Source: Mannheimia granulomatis
GTDB lineage: Bacteria > Pseudomonadota > Gammaproteobacteria > Enterobacterales > Pasteurellaceae
Length of the DNA stretch: 64,000 nt
NCBI RefSeq assembly: GCF_011455695.1
Contig: NZ_CP015030.1
Coordinates: 1,761,716-1,825,715 of the forward strand
Direction: 5' to 3'
Shown: positions 1 through 8,853 of the stretch, one piece after another
How positions within the stretch are numbered: position 1 is the stretch's first letter
Layout of the letters: each line of letters starts with the position of its first letter
Translations under genes and position numbers: made by a program
Notes under the pieces: generated by a model
Database searches by the model: none
What the model was told of the DNA's origin: nothing
What the model saw: the letters and a program-made list of their open reading frames with translations, nothing else

Positions 1-803
1 CCCTCTAATTTACCCAGAGCATAAGTGGCGTGGTAATTATTTTGGAATTGATGACTTTCACGCAATTTCCCCTGAGGTGACCAGACAAACAGATCTTTTT
101 CATCAAGACGGAATAAATCGGGACATTCCCACATAAACACGTGGCTATTATCGAAATCTTGTACCGCCAACTCGCCGATTAAACGTGGCGTATCCTCCAA
201 ATTATCCATCTCATAAATCAACGCTGTACCGCTGAGATTGTCACGCTGCGCACCGAGTACAAAACGAATTTTACCATCACAGGTAATGTAAGGTTTCGGA
301 TCACGAACGTGTTCGGTATATCCTTGCGGTGGCTGATTAATAATGCAACGTTTTTCCAACAGTTTTCCTGATTTATCAAAAATCGCAATATTTTGGTGTG
401 GAACCCGTGCATTATCAGACTGGCGACGAGTATTGCCTGTGTAAAACGCAACAATCTTATCTTGCCATAAAATCGCCCCACCCGAATAACAGCCGTGCGA
501 TTCAAACAGTTCATCGGGAATCAACACTTCACCTTTTTCAAAAGTTTGGAAATCTTTGGTCATAAAATGCTGCCAATGCTTCATACCATGCAATGCGCCG
601 TAAGGGAACCATTGAGCAAAAATATGGTATTTTTCGCCGTCAAAAATTAAACCGTTAGGATCGTTAAACAGCCCGGTTTCAGGAGCGAGGTGATAGGTTG
701 GATAAAAATCAGAATCAGAAAGTACAGTTTGGTGAATAGCGTTTAATTCACCCTCGCTTTGGGCGTGTAGGTTTTTGTATTTACCGTTATTGAAAATGTG
801 CAT
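1..803 (-). CDS. scrB: Sucrose-6-phosphate hydrolase (partial, C-terminus beyond the window)
   Basis: Glycoside hydrolase family 32 enzyme that splits sucrose 6-phosphate into glucose 6-phosphate and fructose in the cytoplasm. The frame is open from the ATG at 803 to the left edge, giving 267 codons of an expected 470-500. Visible family motifs are LFNDPNG near residue 45 (nucleophile Asp), RDPKP, and WECPDLF with the acid/base Glu. An AGGA ribosome site precedes the ATG, 21 bases after the scrK stop, so the two genes are probably co-transcribed. The frame is interrupted only by the window edge. The assignment to sucrose 6-phosphate rather than free sucrose rests on the neighbouring fructokinase and the PTS permease with a matching operator at 8.8 kb. 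Confidence 0.9.
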   Translation of the reverse strand, partial: MHIFNNGKYKNLHAQSEGELNAIHQTVLSDSDFYPTYHLAPETGLFNDPNGLIFDGEKYHIFAQWFPYGALHGMKHWQHFMTKDFQTFEKGEVLIPDELFESHGCYSGGAILWQDKIVAFYTGNTRRQSDNARVPHQNIAIFDKSGKLLEKRCIINQPPQGYTEHVRDPKPYITCDGKIRFVLGAQRDNLSGTALIYEMDNLEDTPRLIGELAVQDFDNSHVFMWECPDLFRLDEKDLFVWSPQGKLRESHQFQNNYHATYALGKLE

Positions 804-824
804 AGGGGGTTCCTGTATGAAGAG

Positions 825-1748
825 TTACTCGGCTAAAAACGCCTCTAGCTGAGCCTTATTCGGTAATGCTGACATTGCACCTTTCGCTGTCGTAGCCAAA
901 GCACCAGATGCATTGGCTTTGCGAATAACATCAACTAATACCGCCTCATTTTTCCAATCTTGAGCCTGTGCAAGACCGGCTAGCAAGCCACTGACAAAGG
1001 CATCTCCGGCACCGGTAGTATCTACAGGTTTCAACGCTTTACCGGCAACATGCTTGCTATTACCGTTTAAGTGATAAATCGCGCCATCCTTACCTAAAGT
1101 GATGATAATTAATTTTTCCGGATATTGTTCAGTAATGTTCTGAATCGCTTGCTCAATGGTTGCAGTGTCAGTCAGTAGTGTTAATTCTTCTTCAGAGAAT
1201 TTCAGAATATCTGCCATTGCGACTACAGAATTGACCACTGTTTTCATCTCATCAGCACTTTTCCAAAGTGATTCACGTAAATTTGGATCGAAGGAAACAA
1301 ATCCATTAGCATTTTTCACACGACGAATGGCTTCAATAGTGGTAGAGCGTGAGGGATTGTTGAGCAATGCAATGGAGCAACAGTGCAAAAAATCCCCCTG
1401 CTGAAATTCAGGTAAATCTTCTACTTGCAAAAATTGGTCGGCACTTGGATTTACCATAAAAGTAAAGCTACGCTCGCCATTATCTAAACCAACAACTACG
1501 GTGGATGTACGCTGCTCATTGTCTAAAATCATATTGTCGGTTGAGACCTTTTCCGAAGCTAAAACATCCCGCATAAATTGACCGAGCGGATCGTTTCCTA
1601 CTCTACCAATAAAGCCTGCCTCAACGCCTAAGCGGGAAACTCCCACTGCTACATTAGCAGGAGCACCACCGGCACATTTTAAATAGTGATTTTCGCCATC
1701 CGGAATTAAATCAACAACCGCATCACCGGTTACCCAAATTTTGCTCAT
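825..1748 (-). CDS. scrK: Fructokinase, PfkB family
   Basis: Ribokinase/PfkB-type sugar kinase of 307 residues, the normal length. It should phosphorylate the fructose released by ScrB to fructose 6-phosphate with ATP. The N-terminal signature GGAPANVAVGVSRLG lies at residues 27-41 and the C-terminal DTTGAGDAF at 243-251, with catalytic Asp249. The ATG at 1748 opens the frame. It is first in the scrK-scrB unit. A TATAAT-like -10 (1804-1809) and a LacI-type operator (1779-1798) lie just upstream, so repression by a ScrR-like protein is likely; no such repressor gene is in the window. A kinase for a related sugar cannot be excluded from sequence alone, but context favours fructose. Confidence 0.92.
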   Translation of the reverse strand: MSKIWVTGDAVVDLIPDGENHYLKCAGGAPANVAVGVSRLGVEAGFIGRVGNDPLGQFMRDVLASEKVSTDNMILDNEQRTSTVVVGLDNGERSFTFMVNPSADQFLQVEDLPEFQQGDFLHCCSIALLNNPSRSTTIEAIRRVKNANGFVSFDPNLRESLWKSADEMKTVVNSVVAMADILKFSEEELTLLTDTATIEQAIQNITEQYPEKLIIITLGKDGAIYHLNGNSKHVAGKALKPVDTTGAGDAFVSGLLAGLAQAQDWKNEAVLVDVIRKANASGALATTAKGAMSALPNKAQLEAFLAE

Positions 1749-1778
1749 AATTTTATCTCTTTTAATTTATTTAACCAT

Positions 1779-1798
1779 TAGCTAAAACGATTTAGCTA
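1779..1798 (-). promoter_or_regulatory. LacI/ScrR-type operator of scrKB
   Basis: A 20-base palindrome TAGCTAAAnCGnTTTAGCTA with the central CG typical of LacI/GalR operators. All pairs match except the two bases flanking the CG. It sits just downstream of a TATAAT on the minus strand, about where transcription would start, a standard repressor position. The operator at 8795-8814 before scrA matches it at 17 of 20 positions. Confidence 0.82.
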
Positions 1799-1803
1799 CA
1801 GCC

Positions 1804-1809
1804 ATTATA
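1804..1809 (-). promoter_or_regulatory. -10 element of the scrKB promoter
   Basis: TATAAT on the minus strand, 56 bases before the scrK start. No good -35 is visible 16-18 bases upstream, consistent with a promoter that needs an activator. I found only a weak CRP-like sequence, centred near 1850. Confidence 0.5.
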
Positions 1810-1895
1810 CTAACCGATTCTCCCTCTGAGTGAAATACAGATTATGACAAAAATCATTCATTTTTTTACGGATTAATTCTGCATATTTTCCTAAT

Positions 1896-1930
1896 AAAAT
1901 GACCGCTTGCATTACACAAGCGGTCATTTT
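1896..1930 (-). terminator. miaB terminator made of an inverted uptake-sequence pair
   Basis: Two 14-base arms, AAAATGACCGCTTG and its exact complement, separated by 7 bases. On the minus strand the hairpin is followed by TTTTATT, 11 bases after the miaB stop. Each arm contains the uptake-signal core. Confidence 0.85.
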
Positions 1931-1941
1931 TAGGAAATTTT

Positions 1942-3369
1942 TTACAAATTCACCACATACTTACCTACACCTAAATCATCTTCTTTACGTGTACGGGCAA
2001 TAACACTTTCGGCTGATTCGACAACACGTAAGCCCATTTCTGCTTCGGTGCGAATTACCTCACCACGTAGTGAGTTAGTGTAAACATCGGTAATTTTCAC
2101 ATCTACGAATTTACCAATCATATCCGGGGTGCCGACAAAATTCACCACACGATTGGTTTCGGTTCTACCAGTAAGCTCCATTAAATCTTTTTTCGATGGG
2201 CCCTCTACCAAAATACGCTGCTCTGTTCCTAACATCGCTCGGCTGAACTGCATAGCTTGATGGTTAATACGTTGCTGTAAACGTGCTAAACGCTCTTTTT
2301 TCTCATCATCTGAAACATCATCTGGCAAGTCTGCAGCCGGCGTACCAGGGCGAGCAGAATAAATAAAGCTAAAGCTCATATCAAAGTTAACTTGCTCAAT
2401 GATTTTCATTGTCTGCTCAAAATCTTCCGCTGTTTCGCCCGGGAAGCCAACGATAAAGTCTGAGCTGATTTGAATTTCAGGTCGAACTTCACGCAATTTA
2501 CGGATAATCGCTTTATATTCCAGTGCAGTATGGTTACGTTTCATCATGGTTAAAACACGATCCGATCCACTTTGAATCGGTAAATGTAAGAAGCTCACAA
2601 GTTCAGGCGTATCACGGTAAACTTCGATAATATCATCAGTAAATTCAATCGGATGGCTGGTGGTGTAACGTAAACGGTCAATGCCATCAATTGCCGCGAC
2701 TAAACGTAATAATTCCGCAAAGGTGCAAATACCACCATCAAAGGTTTCGCCACGATAAGCATTCACATTTTGACCGAGTAAATTCACTTCACGTACGCCT
2801 TGAGCTGCTAATTGGGCAATTTCAAATAATACATCGTCAACCGGACGAGACACTTCTTCACCACGTGTGTAAGGTACAACACAGAATGAGCAATATTTGT
2901 TACAGCCTTCCATAATCGACACAAAGGCAGTTGGGCCTTCAGCTTTTGGCTCTGGCAAGCGGTCAAATTTTTCGATTTCCGGGAAAGAAATATCCACGAT
3001 TGAGCTTTTACCGCCACGAATTTGGTTAATCATCTCAGGCAAACGGTGCAAAGTTTGTGGTCCGAATACAATATCAACATAAGGTGCGCGATCACGAATA
3101 TGCTCCCCCTCTTGAGAAGCCACACAGCCACCAACACCAATAATCAGATTAGGCTTGGTTTTCTTCCAGTTTTTCCAACGTCCCAGTTGTGAAAACACTT
3201 TTTCCTGTGCTTTTTCACGAATCGAGCAGGTGTTTAAAAGTAAAACATCTGCATCTTCCGGATTTTCAGTCAGTTCAAAACCGTGAGTAGAATTGAGGAG
3301 ATCCGCCATTTTAGACGAGTCATACTCGTTCATTTGACAGCCCCAAGTGGTAATATGTAATTTAGCCAT
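1942..3369 (-). CDS. miaB: tRNA-2-methylthio-N6-dimethylallyladenosine synthase
   Basis: Radical-SAM methylthiotransferase that adds a methylthio group to i6A37 in tRNAs reading UNN codons. The 475-residue length matches E. coli MiaB. Cys11, Cys48 and Cys82 bind the auxiliary iron-sulfur cluster, and Cys156, Cys160 and Cys163 form the CxxxCxxC of the radical-SAM cluster. The C-terminal TRAM region follows. The substrate is made by MiaA, encoded at 41.3 kb in this window. It is a single gene with its own terminator, and nothing looks disrupted. Confidence 0.97.
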   Translation of the reverse strand: MAKLHITTWGCQMNEYDSSKMADLLNSTHGFELTENPEDADVLLLNTCSIREKAQEKVFSQLGRWKNWKKTKPNLIIGVGGCVASQEGEHIRDRAPYVDIVFGPQTLHRLPEMINQIRGGKSSIVDISFPEIEKFDRLPEPKAEGPTAFVSIMEGCNKYCSFCVVPYTRGEEVSRPVDDVLFEIAQLAAQGVREVNLLGQNVNAYRGETFDGGICTFAELLRLVAAIDGIDRLRYTTSHPIEFTDDIIEVYRDTPELVSFLHLPIQSGSDRVLTMMKRNHTALEYKAIIRKLREVRPEIQISSDFIVGFPGETAEDFEQTMKIIEQVNFDMSFSFIYSARPGTPAADLPDDVSDDEKKERLARLQQRINHQAMQFSRAMLGTEQRILVEGPSKKDLMELTGRTETNRVVNFVGTPDMIGKFVDVKITDVYTNSLRGEVIRTEAEMGLRVVESAESVIARTRKEDDLGVGKYVVNL

Positions 3370-3545
3370 AGTCTTAAAAATAATAAATATATCAATAAAT
3401 TAGAAAAGAAAAGCGTAAAGCAATTTACTATTTTAAATTAAAACATAAACTCTTTACGCAAAATTGTGAGGTATTTTACATTGTTGCCTATTTTTTATCT
3501 AGAAATAATCTTCATAAATCTGATATTACTTAAAAAGGATACAAA

Positions 3546-3577
3546 CAAAAAAGCCACGATATTGAATATCGTGGCTT
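3546..3577 (-). terminator. Terminator of ptsHI-crr
   Basis: Perfect 13-base stem AAGCCACGATATT with its complement and a minimal loop. On the minus strand it is followed by TTTTTTGTTTG, just after the crr stop. Confidence 0.9.
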
Positions 3578-3594
3578 AACTCTATAGCCTTTTA

Positions 3595-4095
3595 TTACTT
3601 AGTCAATGTTAACACAACACTTTCGCCTGCAACAACTTGACCGTTGTTCTTAGCCAGGTTGGTAATTTCATCCATATTAGAAATTACGATTGGTGTTAAT
3701 ACAGATTTTGCTTTACCTTCAAGCAATTCTAAATCAAATTTAATGACCGGGTCACCCACTTTTACTGTTTGACCTTCTTGAGCAACACGAGAGAAGCCTT
3801 CACCTTTTAATTCAACTGTATCAATACCGAAGTGTACAAATAATTCTACGCCATCTTCTGATTCAATTGAGAATGCGTGGTTTGTTTCAAAAATCTTACC
3901 AATAGTACCATTTACAGGTGCAACAATAGTATCACCTGAAGGACGAATGGCTACACCATCACCTACGATTTTTTCAGAAAAAACCACATCAGGCACATCT
4001 TCAATATTTACAATTTCACCGCTTAATGGTGAATAAATTTGAATGTTTTTACCTGCTTTTTGCTTTGAGCCAAATAATTTATCAAATAAACCCAT
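3595..4095 (-). CDS. crr: PTS glucose-type IIA component (IIAGlc)
   Basis: Soluble phosphocarrier of 166 residues that takes phosphate from HPr and passes it to IIBC permeases. It is also the regulator of adenylate cyclase and of inducer exclusion in enteric relatives. His73 and His88 correspond to the E. coli pair His75/His90, with His88 in [10 protein letters not shown] the phosphorylated residue. The N-terminal MGLFDKLFG resembles the membrane-binding helix. It is last in ptsH-ptsI-crr, 83 bases after ptsI. The sucrose permease ScrA in this window lacks a IIA domain, so Crr is its probable phosphate donor. Confidence 0.96.
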   Translation of the reverse strand: MGLFDKLFGSKQKAGKNIQIYSPLSGEIVNIEDVPDVVFSEKIVGDGVAIRPSGDTIVAPVNGTIGKIFETNHAFSIESEDGVELFVHFGIDTVELKGEGFSRVAQEGQTVKVGDPVIKFDLELLEGKAKSVLTPIVISNMDEITNLAKNNGQVVAGESVVLTLTK

Positions 4096-4178
4096 CTTAA
4101 AATCTCCTCAGATATTAGATACAGAATCCCCATATATTTTATACGAGAATTCCGCTTTTGTATGCTAAATAATTAAAA

Positions 4179-5900
4179 TTAGTTTAATTTTTGATAAAAA
4201 TCGTTTACTAAACGCTCAATATCTGCTGAGGTCGGTTGAGCTAACGCCTCGTCGGCTAATGCCTTAGCATCAGCAAAATTAATCGAACGAATCAATTTTT
4301 TCACATGAGGGACAGAAATACCGCTCATACTAAACTCGTCTAAACCCATACCAAGTAATAATGCTGTTGCACGCACATCACCTGCTAACTCACCACACAT
4401 ACCAGTCCATTTGCCCTCAGCATGTGAAGCGTCGATAACTTGTTTGATTAAATTTAATACTGATGGGCTTAACGGATTATATAAGTGAGCAATAATTTCA
4501 TTACCACGATCAACCGCTAAAGTGTACTGAGTTAAATCATTTGTGCCGATACTAAAGAAATCAACCTCTTTTGCTAGATGACGCGCATTCACTGCAGCAG
4601 ATGGTGTTTCTACCATAATACCGAGTTTCAGATCTTCATCAAAAGCATGGCCTTCAGCACGTAATTGATCTTTTAATTCCGCTACAATTGATTTTAATAA
4701 ACGAATTTCTTCAACCGAAATAATCATCGGGAACATAACGGCTAAATTACCAAACGCAGAAGCACGTAATACCGCACGCAATTGTGTATCTAGAATTTCA
4801 CGACGAGTGAAACCGATACGCACCGCACGCCAACCTAAGAACGGGTTCATTTCTTTTGGTAAATCCAAGTATGGTAACTCTTTATCACCACCGATATCCA
4901 TCGTACGAAGAATCACTAAATTATTACCCATCGCTTCTACAATTTCTTTATAAGCTTGGAACTGTTCTTCTTCGCCGGGTAATTGAGCACGATCCATAAA
5001 TAGGAATTCGGTACGGTATAAACCAACTGCTTCGCCACCATTACGCAGAACACCCTCAATATCACGGATCGTCCCGATATTACCTGCAACATCCACTTTG
5101 TGTCCGTCTAAAGTTTGCGCCGGAAGCTCTTTCAATTTGGCAAGTTCTGCTTTTTCTGCACTCAGTTTCTCTTGTAATACTTTAAATTCAGTAATTTCTG
5201 CTTCTGAAGGGTTTAAATGCACTTCATTGTTTACTGCGTCTAAAATAAGCAGATCACCTGTTTTGACTAATGAGGTAACATTATTTGTACCAACAATTGC
5301 AGGAAGCTCTAATGAACGAGCCATAATAGAAGTGTGAGAAGTGCGGCCACCAATATCGGTTACAAAACCTAATACTTTATCTAAATTTAATTGTGCCGTT
5401 TCGGAAGGAGTTAAATCATAAGCAACTAAAATGACTTCATCTTGAATATCGCCTAAATCAACAATGTGCATATTCAAAATATTACGTACTAAACGATTTC
5501 CAATATCACGAATATCGCCCGCACGTTCTTTTAAATATTCATCATCAATTTCAGCCAACATTGACGCTTGCATTTCAATCACTTTACTTGCAGCAACATC
5601 AGCGGTGACTAAGTTCTCAGCAAGGTAGCTTAAAATTTCTTCTTCAAGCTCCTCATCTTCTAAGATCATCAAATGACCTTCGAAAATAGCCTCTTTTTCT
5701 TCACCCAACGTACGGCGTGCTTTTTCTTTAATGACAGTTAATTGAGTTGCGGCTTTTGTACGCCCTTCAAAGAATTTTGCTTTTTCAGCTTCAATTTCAC
5801 TTTCGGTAATTTTACGAGTGTTAAGTACAATCGGCTCTTCTTTTAGAACTAAAGCCTTACCAAATACTGCACCTGGGGAGGCTGCGATACCTGTAATCAT
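4179..5900 (-). CDS. ptsI: PTS enzyme I, phosphoenolpyruvate-protein phosphotransferase
   Basis: Starts the phosphotransferase chain by moving phosphate from PEP to itself and then to HPr. It has 573 residues against 575 in E. coli. The active-site His189 lies in [13 protein letters not shown]. The C-terminal PEP-binding barrel is complete, with GWRAVRIG and the [14 protein letters not shown] signature; Cys is present in WTGMCGELA. The ATG at 5900 has an AAGGA site. It follows ptsH after 115 bases that contain a terminator-like hairpin, so enzyme I may be made in lower amounts than HPr. Confidence 0.97.
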   Translation of the reverse strand: MITGIAASPGAVFGKALVLKEEPIVLNTRKITESEIEAEKAKFFEGRTKAATQLTVIKEKARRTLGEEKEAIFEGHLMILEDEELEEEILSYLAENLVTADVAASKVIEMQASMLAEIDDEYLKERAGDIRDIGNRLVRNILNMHIVDLGDIQDEVILVAYDLTPSETAQLNLDKVLGFVTDIGGRTSHTSIMARSLELPAIVGTNNVTSLVKTGDLLILDAVNNEVHLNPSEAEITEFKVLQEKLSAEKAELAKLKELPAQTLDGHKVDVAGNIGTIRDIEGVLRNGGEAVGLYRTEFLFMDRAQLPGEEEQFQAYKEIVEAMGNNLVILRTMDIGGDKELPYLDLPKEMNPFLGWRAVRIGFTRREILDTQLRAVLRASAFGNLAVMFPMIISVEEIRLLKSIVAELKDQLRAEGHAFDEDLKLGIMVETPSAAVNARHLAKEVDFFSIGTNDLTQYTLAVDRGNEIIAHLYNPLSPSVLNLIKQVIDASHAEGKWTGMCGELAGDVRATALLLGMGLDEFSMSGISVPHVKKLIRSINFADAKALADEALAQPTSADIERLVNDFYQKLN

Positions 5901-5948
5901 AATTGTGTCCTTATTTGAGACGGCTTAAAACCATCTGGATGTTGCATA

Positions 5949-5986
5949 GCAAAAACTTTATCGCGGTAGTAATCCACGATAAAGTT
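5949..5986 (-). terminator. Terminator-like hairpin between ptsH and ptsI
   Basis: A 13-base stem (AACTTTATCG plus three further pairs, one G-U) with a 7-base loop. On the minus strand it is followed by TTTTT, 29 bases after the ptsH stop. It has the form of a leaky terminator or mRNA-stabilising hairpin inside the operon. Confidence 0.65.
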
Positions 5987-6015
5987 ACATAAATCTTAAT
6001 CCGAGACTAGAAAAA

Positions 6016-6273
6016 TTATTCTAAGGTAGGAATCAAATCTACTAAGAAATCAACTGCTTTTTGCTCATCTTCGCCATCAGCAGAAATTGTGATTGTTGTC
6101 CCCTGAGTTAAACCTAATGTTTGCAGTTTGAATAAACTTTTTGCACTGGCACTTTTACCGCCAGAGGTAACCGTAATATCAGAAGTAAAACCTTTAGCTG
6201 CCTTCACAAACTCAGCCGCAGGGCGAGTGTGTAAACCATTAGGAGCTGTAATTACAACGTCTTTTGAGTACAT
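6016..6273 (-). CDS. ptsH: Phosphocarrier protein HPr
   Basis: Small PTS phosphocarrier of 85 residues, identical in length to E. coli HPr. His15 in PNGLHTRPA is the phosphorylated residue, and Ser46 is conserved in [19 protein letters not shown] ribosome site precedes the ATG. It is the first gene of ptsH-ptsI-crr and is divergent from thiP across 267 bases. That intergenic space is very AT-rich; I could not identify a convincing CRP site or TPP riboswitch in it. Confidence 0.97.
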   Translation of the reverse strand: MYSKDVVITAPNGLHTRPAAEFVKAAKGFTSDITVTSGGKSASAKSLFKLQTLGLTQGTTITISADGEDEQKAVDFLVDLIPTLE

Positions 6274-6540
6274 AAAATATTCCTCTTAATATTGAAAGTT
6301 AAAAAAATTTGGGTTTATCAAACCAATTTAGAATTTAATGTCCGCAACTTTACTACAAATTAAAACTAAAAACATCTTAAAAAGCACAAAAACTTGTCGG
6401 TTCAGTATCATCAAAAGAATGTTTTTTAAGCTAAATTAAAAAAAATTTGCCAAATATCAAGATTCTAGCATACAGTCTGAAGTAAATGTTACAATAATTT
6501 AAACGATATTCTTTACTTATCTATTCGAATTTGGAGCAAT

Positions 6541-8115
6541 ATGCTTAGAACGCTAACCAAAACAACGGCATGGTTTACCTACTTTAGTATTATTGCACTA
6601 TATTCGTTCAGTTTATGGGCCTTGATACAATATCATCAAAACACCACCTTAATTGATGTTAATGATATTCTTCATATTCTCACCTATAGCGGGCTTCAAG
6701 CTGCCCTCTCTGCTATTTTTTCACTCTTTTTGGGCAGCATATTAGCAAGATCATTTTTCTATTTAGAGTTTAAAGGTAAACATTTACTCTACAAAATCAT
6801 CTCTTTCGTTTGGGCTTTACCCTCACTTGTGATCATTTTTGCCGTAATCGGTATTTTAGGAAATGCCGGCTGGCTGGTACAAATCTGCCACCTACTAGGT
6901 ATAAACTGGCAATTTAATTTATATGGTTTACAAGGAATCTTAATTGCTCACTGTCTGTTTAATATTCCATTGGTCATGAAATATTATTTCAACGGGTTAG
7001 CATTAATTCCAAGTAATCGCTTTCAACTCGCTGCCCAGCTCAATTTAAAAGGCTGGCAATTTATCCGAATTGTCGAGCTACCTGTTATTAAAACACTCTT
7101 ACCCTATATGTTTATGACTGTATTTTTGGTCTGCTTTACCAGCTTTCCAATCGTATTAATGCTCGGTGGCAGCCCAAAATACAGCACACTGGAAGTGGCT
7201 ATTTATCAAGCGGTTACTTTTGAGTTTGACTTTGCAAAAGCTGTCATTTTAATCGCTGTACAATTTATTTTAGGTCTATGCTTACAACTCATCATGCATG
7301 CGGTTTCTATCAATACATTAAAACAATTAAACCAACAACCAAACCGCATAGATATTTGGAAACCAACTCCAACAGGGCTTAGTAAACTGTGGCTACAAGC
7401 GGTCATTTTTTTGCAAAGTTTTGCAATAATTCTACCGCTTGCAGCCGTTTTTTGGTCAGGTATTTCTGTTTCTCATCTTAGTGAGCGTTTGCTTAAGCCG
7501 GAATTATGGAAAGCCATTCAATTCTCCTTAGGGCTCAGCTTGATTTCCGCTGTTTTTGCGGTGGGTGTCAGCTATATTATTGCTCTCGAAACTCGACAAC
7601 AGCTTTATACAAAAGCAACATTTCGCTACAGCATTTTAGGCAGCGTGGCAATTTATCCTCTCTTACTGCCCATATTCTTACTCTCTGTTGGCTTATTTAT
7701 TTTATTGATGAACAGCGATCTCACTACCCAAGAATTATTTATTCTGGTGGGAATCTGTAATGGCTTAACCTTACTCCCTTTTATCTATCCGGCAATTTTT
7801 TCCGCCCTGTGGAATAGCTTAACCTCACATGATAAGTTAGCCCAAAGTTTAGGCCTAACAGGAATTACTCGTTGGTGGATTGTGGAAAAAAATTACCTTA
7901 TTCAACCGCTTACCGGTGCCTTTGCACTCGCGATGTCATCAAGTTTAGGTAGTTTTGCCGTTATTGCATTTTTTGGTAATCAAGATTTTAGTTCTCTACC
8001 TTACCTACTCTACCAACAGCTTGGTAGCTACCGTATCGAAGATGCCGCTGTCACTGCTTTGGTACTCATGTTATTCGCATTACTTCCATTTTTATTTATA
8101 AAGGATAAAACATGA
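6541..8115 (+). CDS. thiP: Thiamine/TPP ABC transporter permease
   Basis: Inner-membrane permease of 524 residues, close to the family's 530-540, with two homologous halves each carrying a binding-protein-dependent transport domain. The EAA-type loops lie around residues 160-190 and 425-450, with about twelve hydrophobic segments. It overlaps thiQ by four bases (ATGA), showing translational coupling. In most relatives a periplasmic binding protein gene, thiB, comes first; here ptsH is immediately upstream on the other strand, so the binding protein must be encoded elsewhere or be missing. No THI-box is visible before the start. The ATG at 6541 has a GGAG site. Confidence 0.9.
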   Translation: MLRTLTKTTAWFTYFSIIALYSFSLWALIQYHQNTTLIDVNDILHILTYSGLQAALSAIFSLFLGSILARSFFYLEFKGKHLLYKIISFVWALPSLVIIFAVIGILGNAGWLVQICHLLGINWQFNLYGLQGILIAHCLFNIPLVMKYYFNGLALIPSNRFQLAAQLNLKGWQFIRIVELPVIKTLLPYMFMTVFLVCFTSFPIVLMLGGSPKYSTLEVAIYQAVTFEFDFAKAVILIAVQFILGLCLQLIMHAVSINTLKQLNQQPNRIDIWKPTPTGLSKLWLQAVIFLQSFAIILPLAAVFWSGISVSHLSERLLKPELWKAIQFSLGLSLISAVFAVGVSYIIALETRQQLYTKATFRYSILGSVAIYPLLLPIFLLSVGLFILLMNSDLTTQELFILVGICNGLTLLPFIYPAIFSALWNSLTSHDKLAQSLGLTGITRWWIVEKNYLIQPLTGAFALAMSSSLGSFAVIAFFGNQDFSSLPYLLYQQLGSYRIEDAAVTALVLMLFALLPFLFIKDKT

Positions 8116-8801
8116 TCAGACTTGATCTTCACTTTACCTATGAACAAATGAATATGCATTTTCAACTTATGGCAGAAAAGGGGGAAAAAATTGCCATAGT
8201 AGGCGAAAGTGGCGCAGGTAAAAGCACCTTGCTTAATTTAATTGCCGGCTTTGAAAAAGCCGAAAAAGGCGAGCTGTTTTTAAATGGAGAAAACCACACC
8301 AATACCGAGGTAGCCGCACGCCCAGTTTCTATGCTGTTTCAAGATAACAATGTCTTCCCGCATTTGAGCGTAGAACAAAATATCGGTTTAGCCTTAACTC
8401 CTAGCTTATCACTCAATACCATACAAAAAGCTGAGATCAAAAATATTGCAAGCCAAATGGGAATTGCCGACTATTTAAACCGTCGAGCAGACCAACTCTC
8501 GGGCGGACAAAAACAACGTGTTGCTCTCGCCCGCACTTTATTAAGAGATAAGCCGATTTTATTATTAGACGAACCCTTCTCTGCCCTTGATCCTAAACGA
8601 AGAGAGGAACTACAGCAGATTGTAAAAGAGATTTGCCAAAGTCGTCAGTTAACACTTTTAATGGTAACCCACCAACTAGAAGAGAGCCGATTTCTGTTTG
8701 ACAGAGTGCTAACGATTTCCTCCGGCAAAATCATTGAAGATAAAAAATGTGATCTAGTTAACAATTTTGAAAATATTTCTCATATTCCTCTTGTTAGCTA
8801 A
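8112..8801 (+). CDS. thiQ: Thiamine/TPP ABC transporter ATPase
   Basis: Cytoplasmic ATPase partner of ThiP, 229 residues. Walker A is GESGAGKST near residue 35, the signature LSGGQKQRVALART near 127, and Walker B ILLLDEPFSALD near 148, followed by an H-loop (VTHQ). The N-terminus resembles ThiQ rather than sulfate or iron ATPases (IRLDLHFTYE, LFQDNNVFPHLSVEQNIGL). Its last 60 bases also hold the CRP site and operator of the downstream scrA, and its TAA stop lies inside that operator. Confidence 0.92.
   Translation: MIRLDLHFTYEQMNMHFQLMAEKGEKIAIVGESGAGKSTLLNLIAGFEKAEKGELFLNGENHTNTEVAARPVSMLFQDNNVFPHLSVEQNIGLALTPSLSLNTIQKAEIKNIASQMGIADYLNRRADQLSGGQKQRVALARTLLRDKPILLLDEPFSALDPKRREELQQIVKEICQSRQLTLLMVTHQLEESRFLFDRVLTISSGKIIEDKKCDLVNNFENISHIPLVS
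8745..8766 (+). promoter_or_regulatory. CRP site for scrA
   Basis: TGTGA-TCTAGT-TAACA with A/T-rich flanks; by eye it matches the 22-base E. coli CRP consensus at 19 positions. It lies inside the thiQ coding end. It is centred about 70 bases before the start point predicted from the TAAAAT at 8813-8818, which suits class I activation. Confidence 0.7.
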
Positions 8802-8818
8802 ACCGTTTTAGTTAAAAT
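8791..8818 (+). promoter_or_regulatory. Possible scrA core promoter
   Basis: TTGTTA at 8791-8796 and TAAAAT at 8813-8818, 16 bases apart, with the operator between them. The spacing is acceptable and the hexamers moderate. It begins inside thiQ. Confidence 0.5.
8795..8814 (+). promoter_or_regulatory. LacI/ScrR-type operator of scrA
   Basis: TAGCTAAACCGTTTTAGTTA, a palindrome around CG that differs from the scrKB operator at only three positions. It overlaps the thiQ stop codon and fills the gap between the presumed -35 and -10. Confidence 0.8.
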
Positions 8819-8853
8819 GCAACTGTTCAATTCTGATATTAAAGGTAATTACT

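Noticed and set aside
218..514. 98-codon minus-strand ORF
   Set aside because: It lies in another frame within the partial scrB gene, whose family motifs are clear.
6274..6540. TPP riboswitch before thiP
   Set aside because: No CTGAGA or the conserved ACC..TGAACCTGA blocks could be found.
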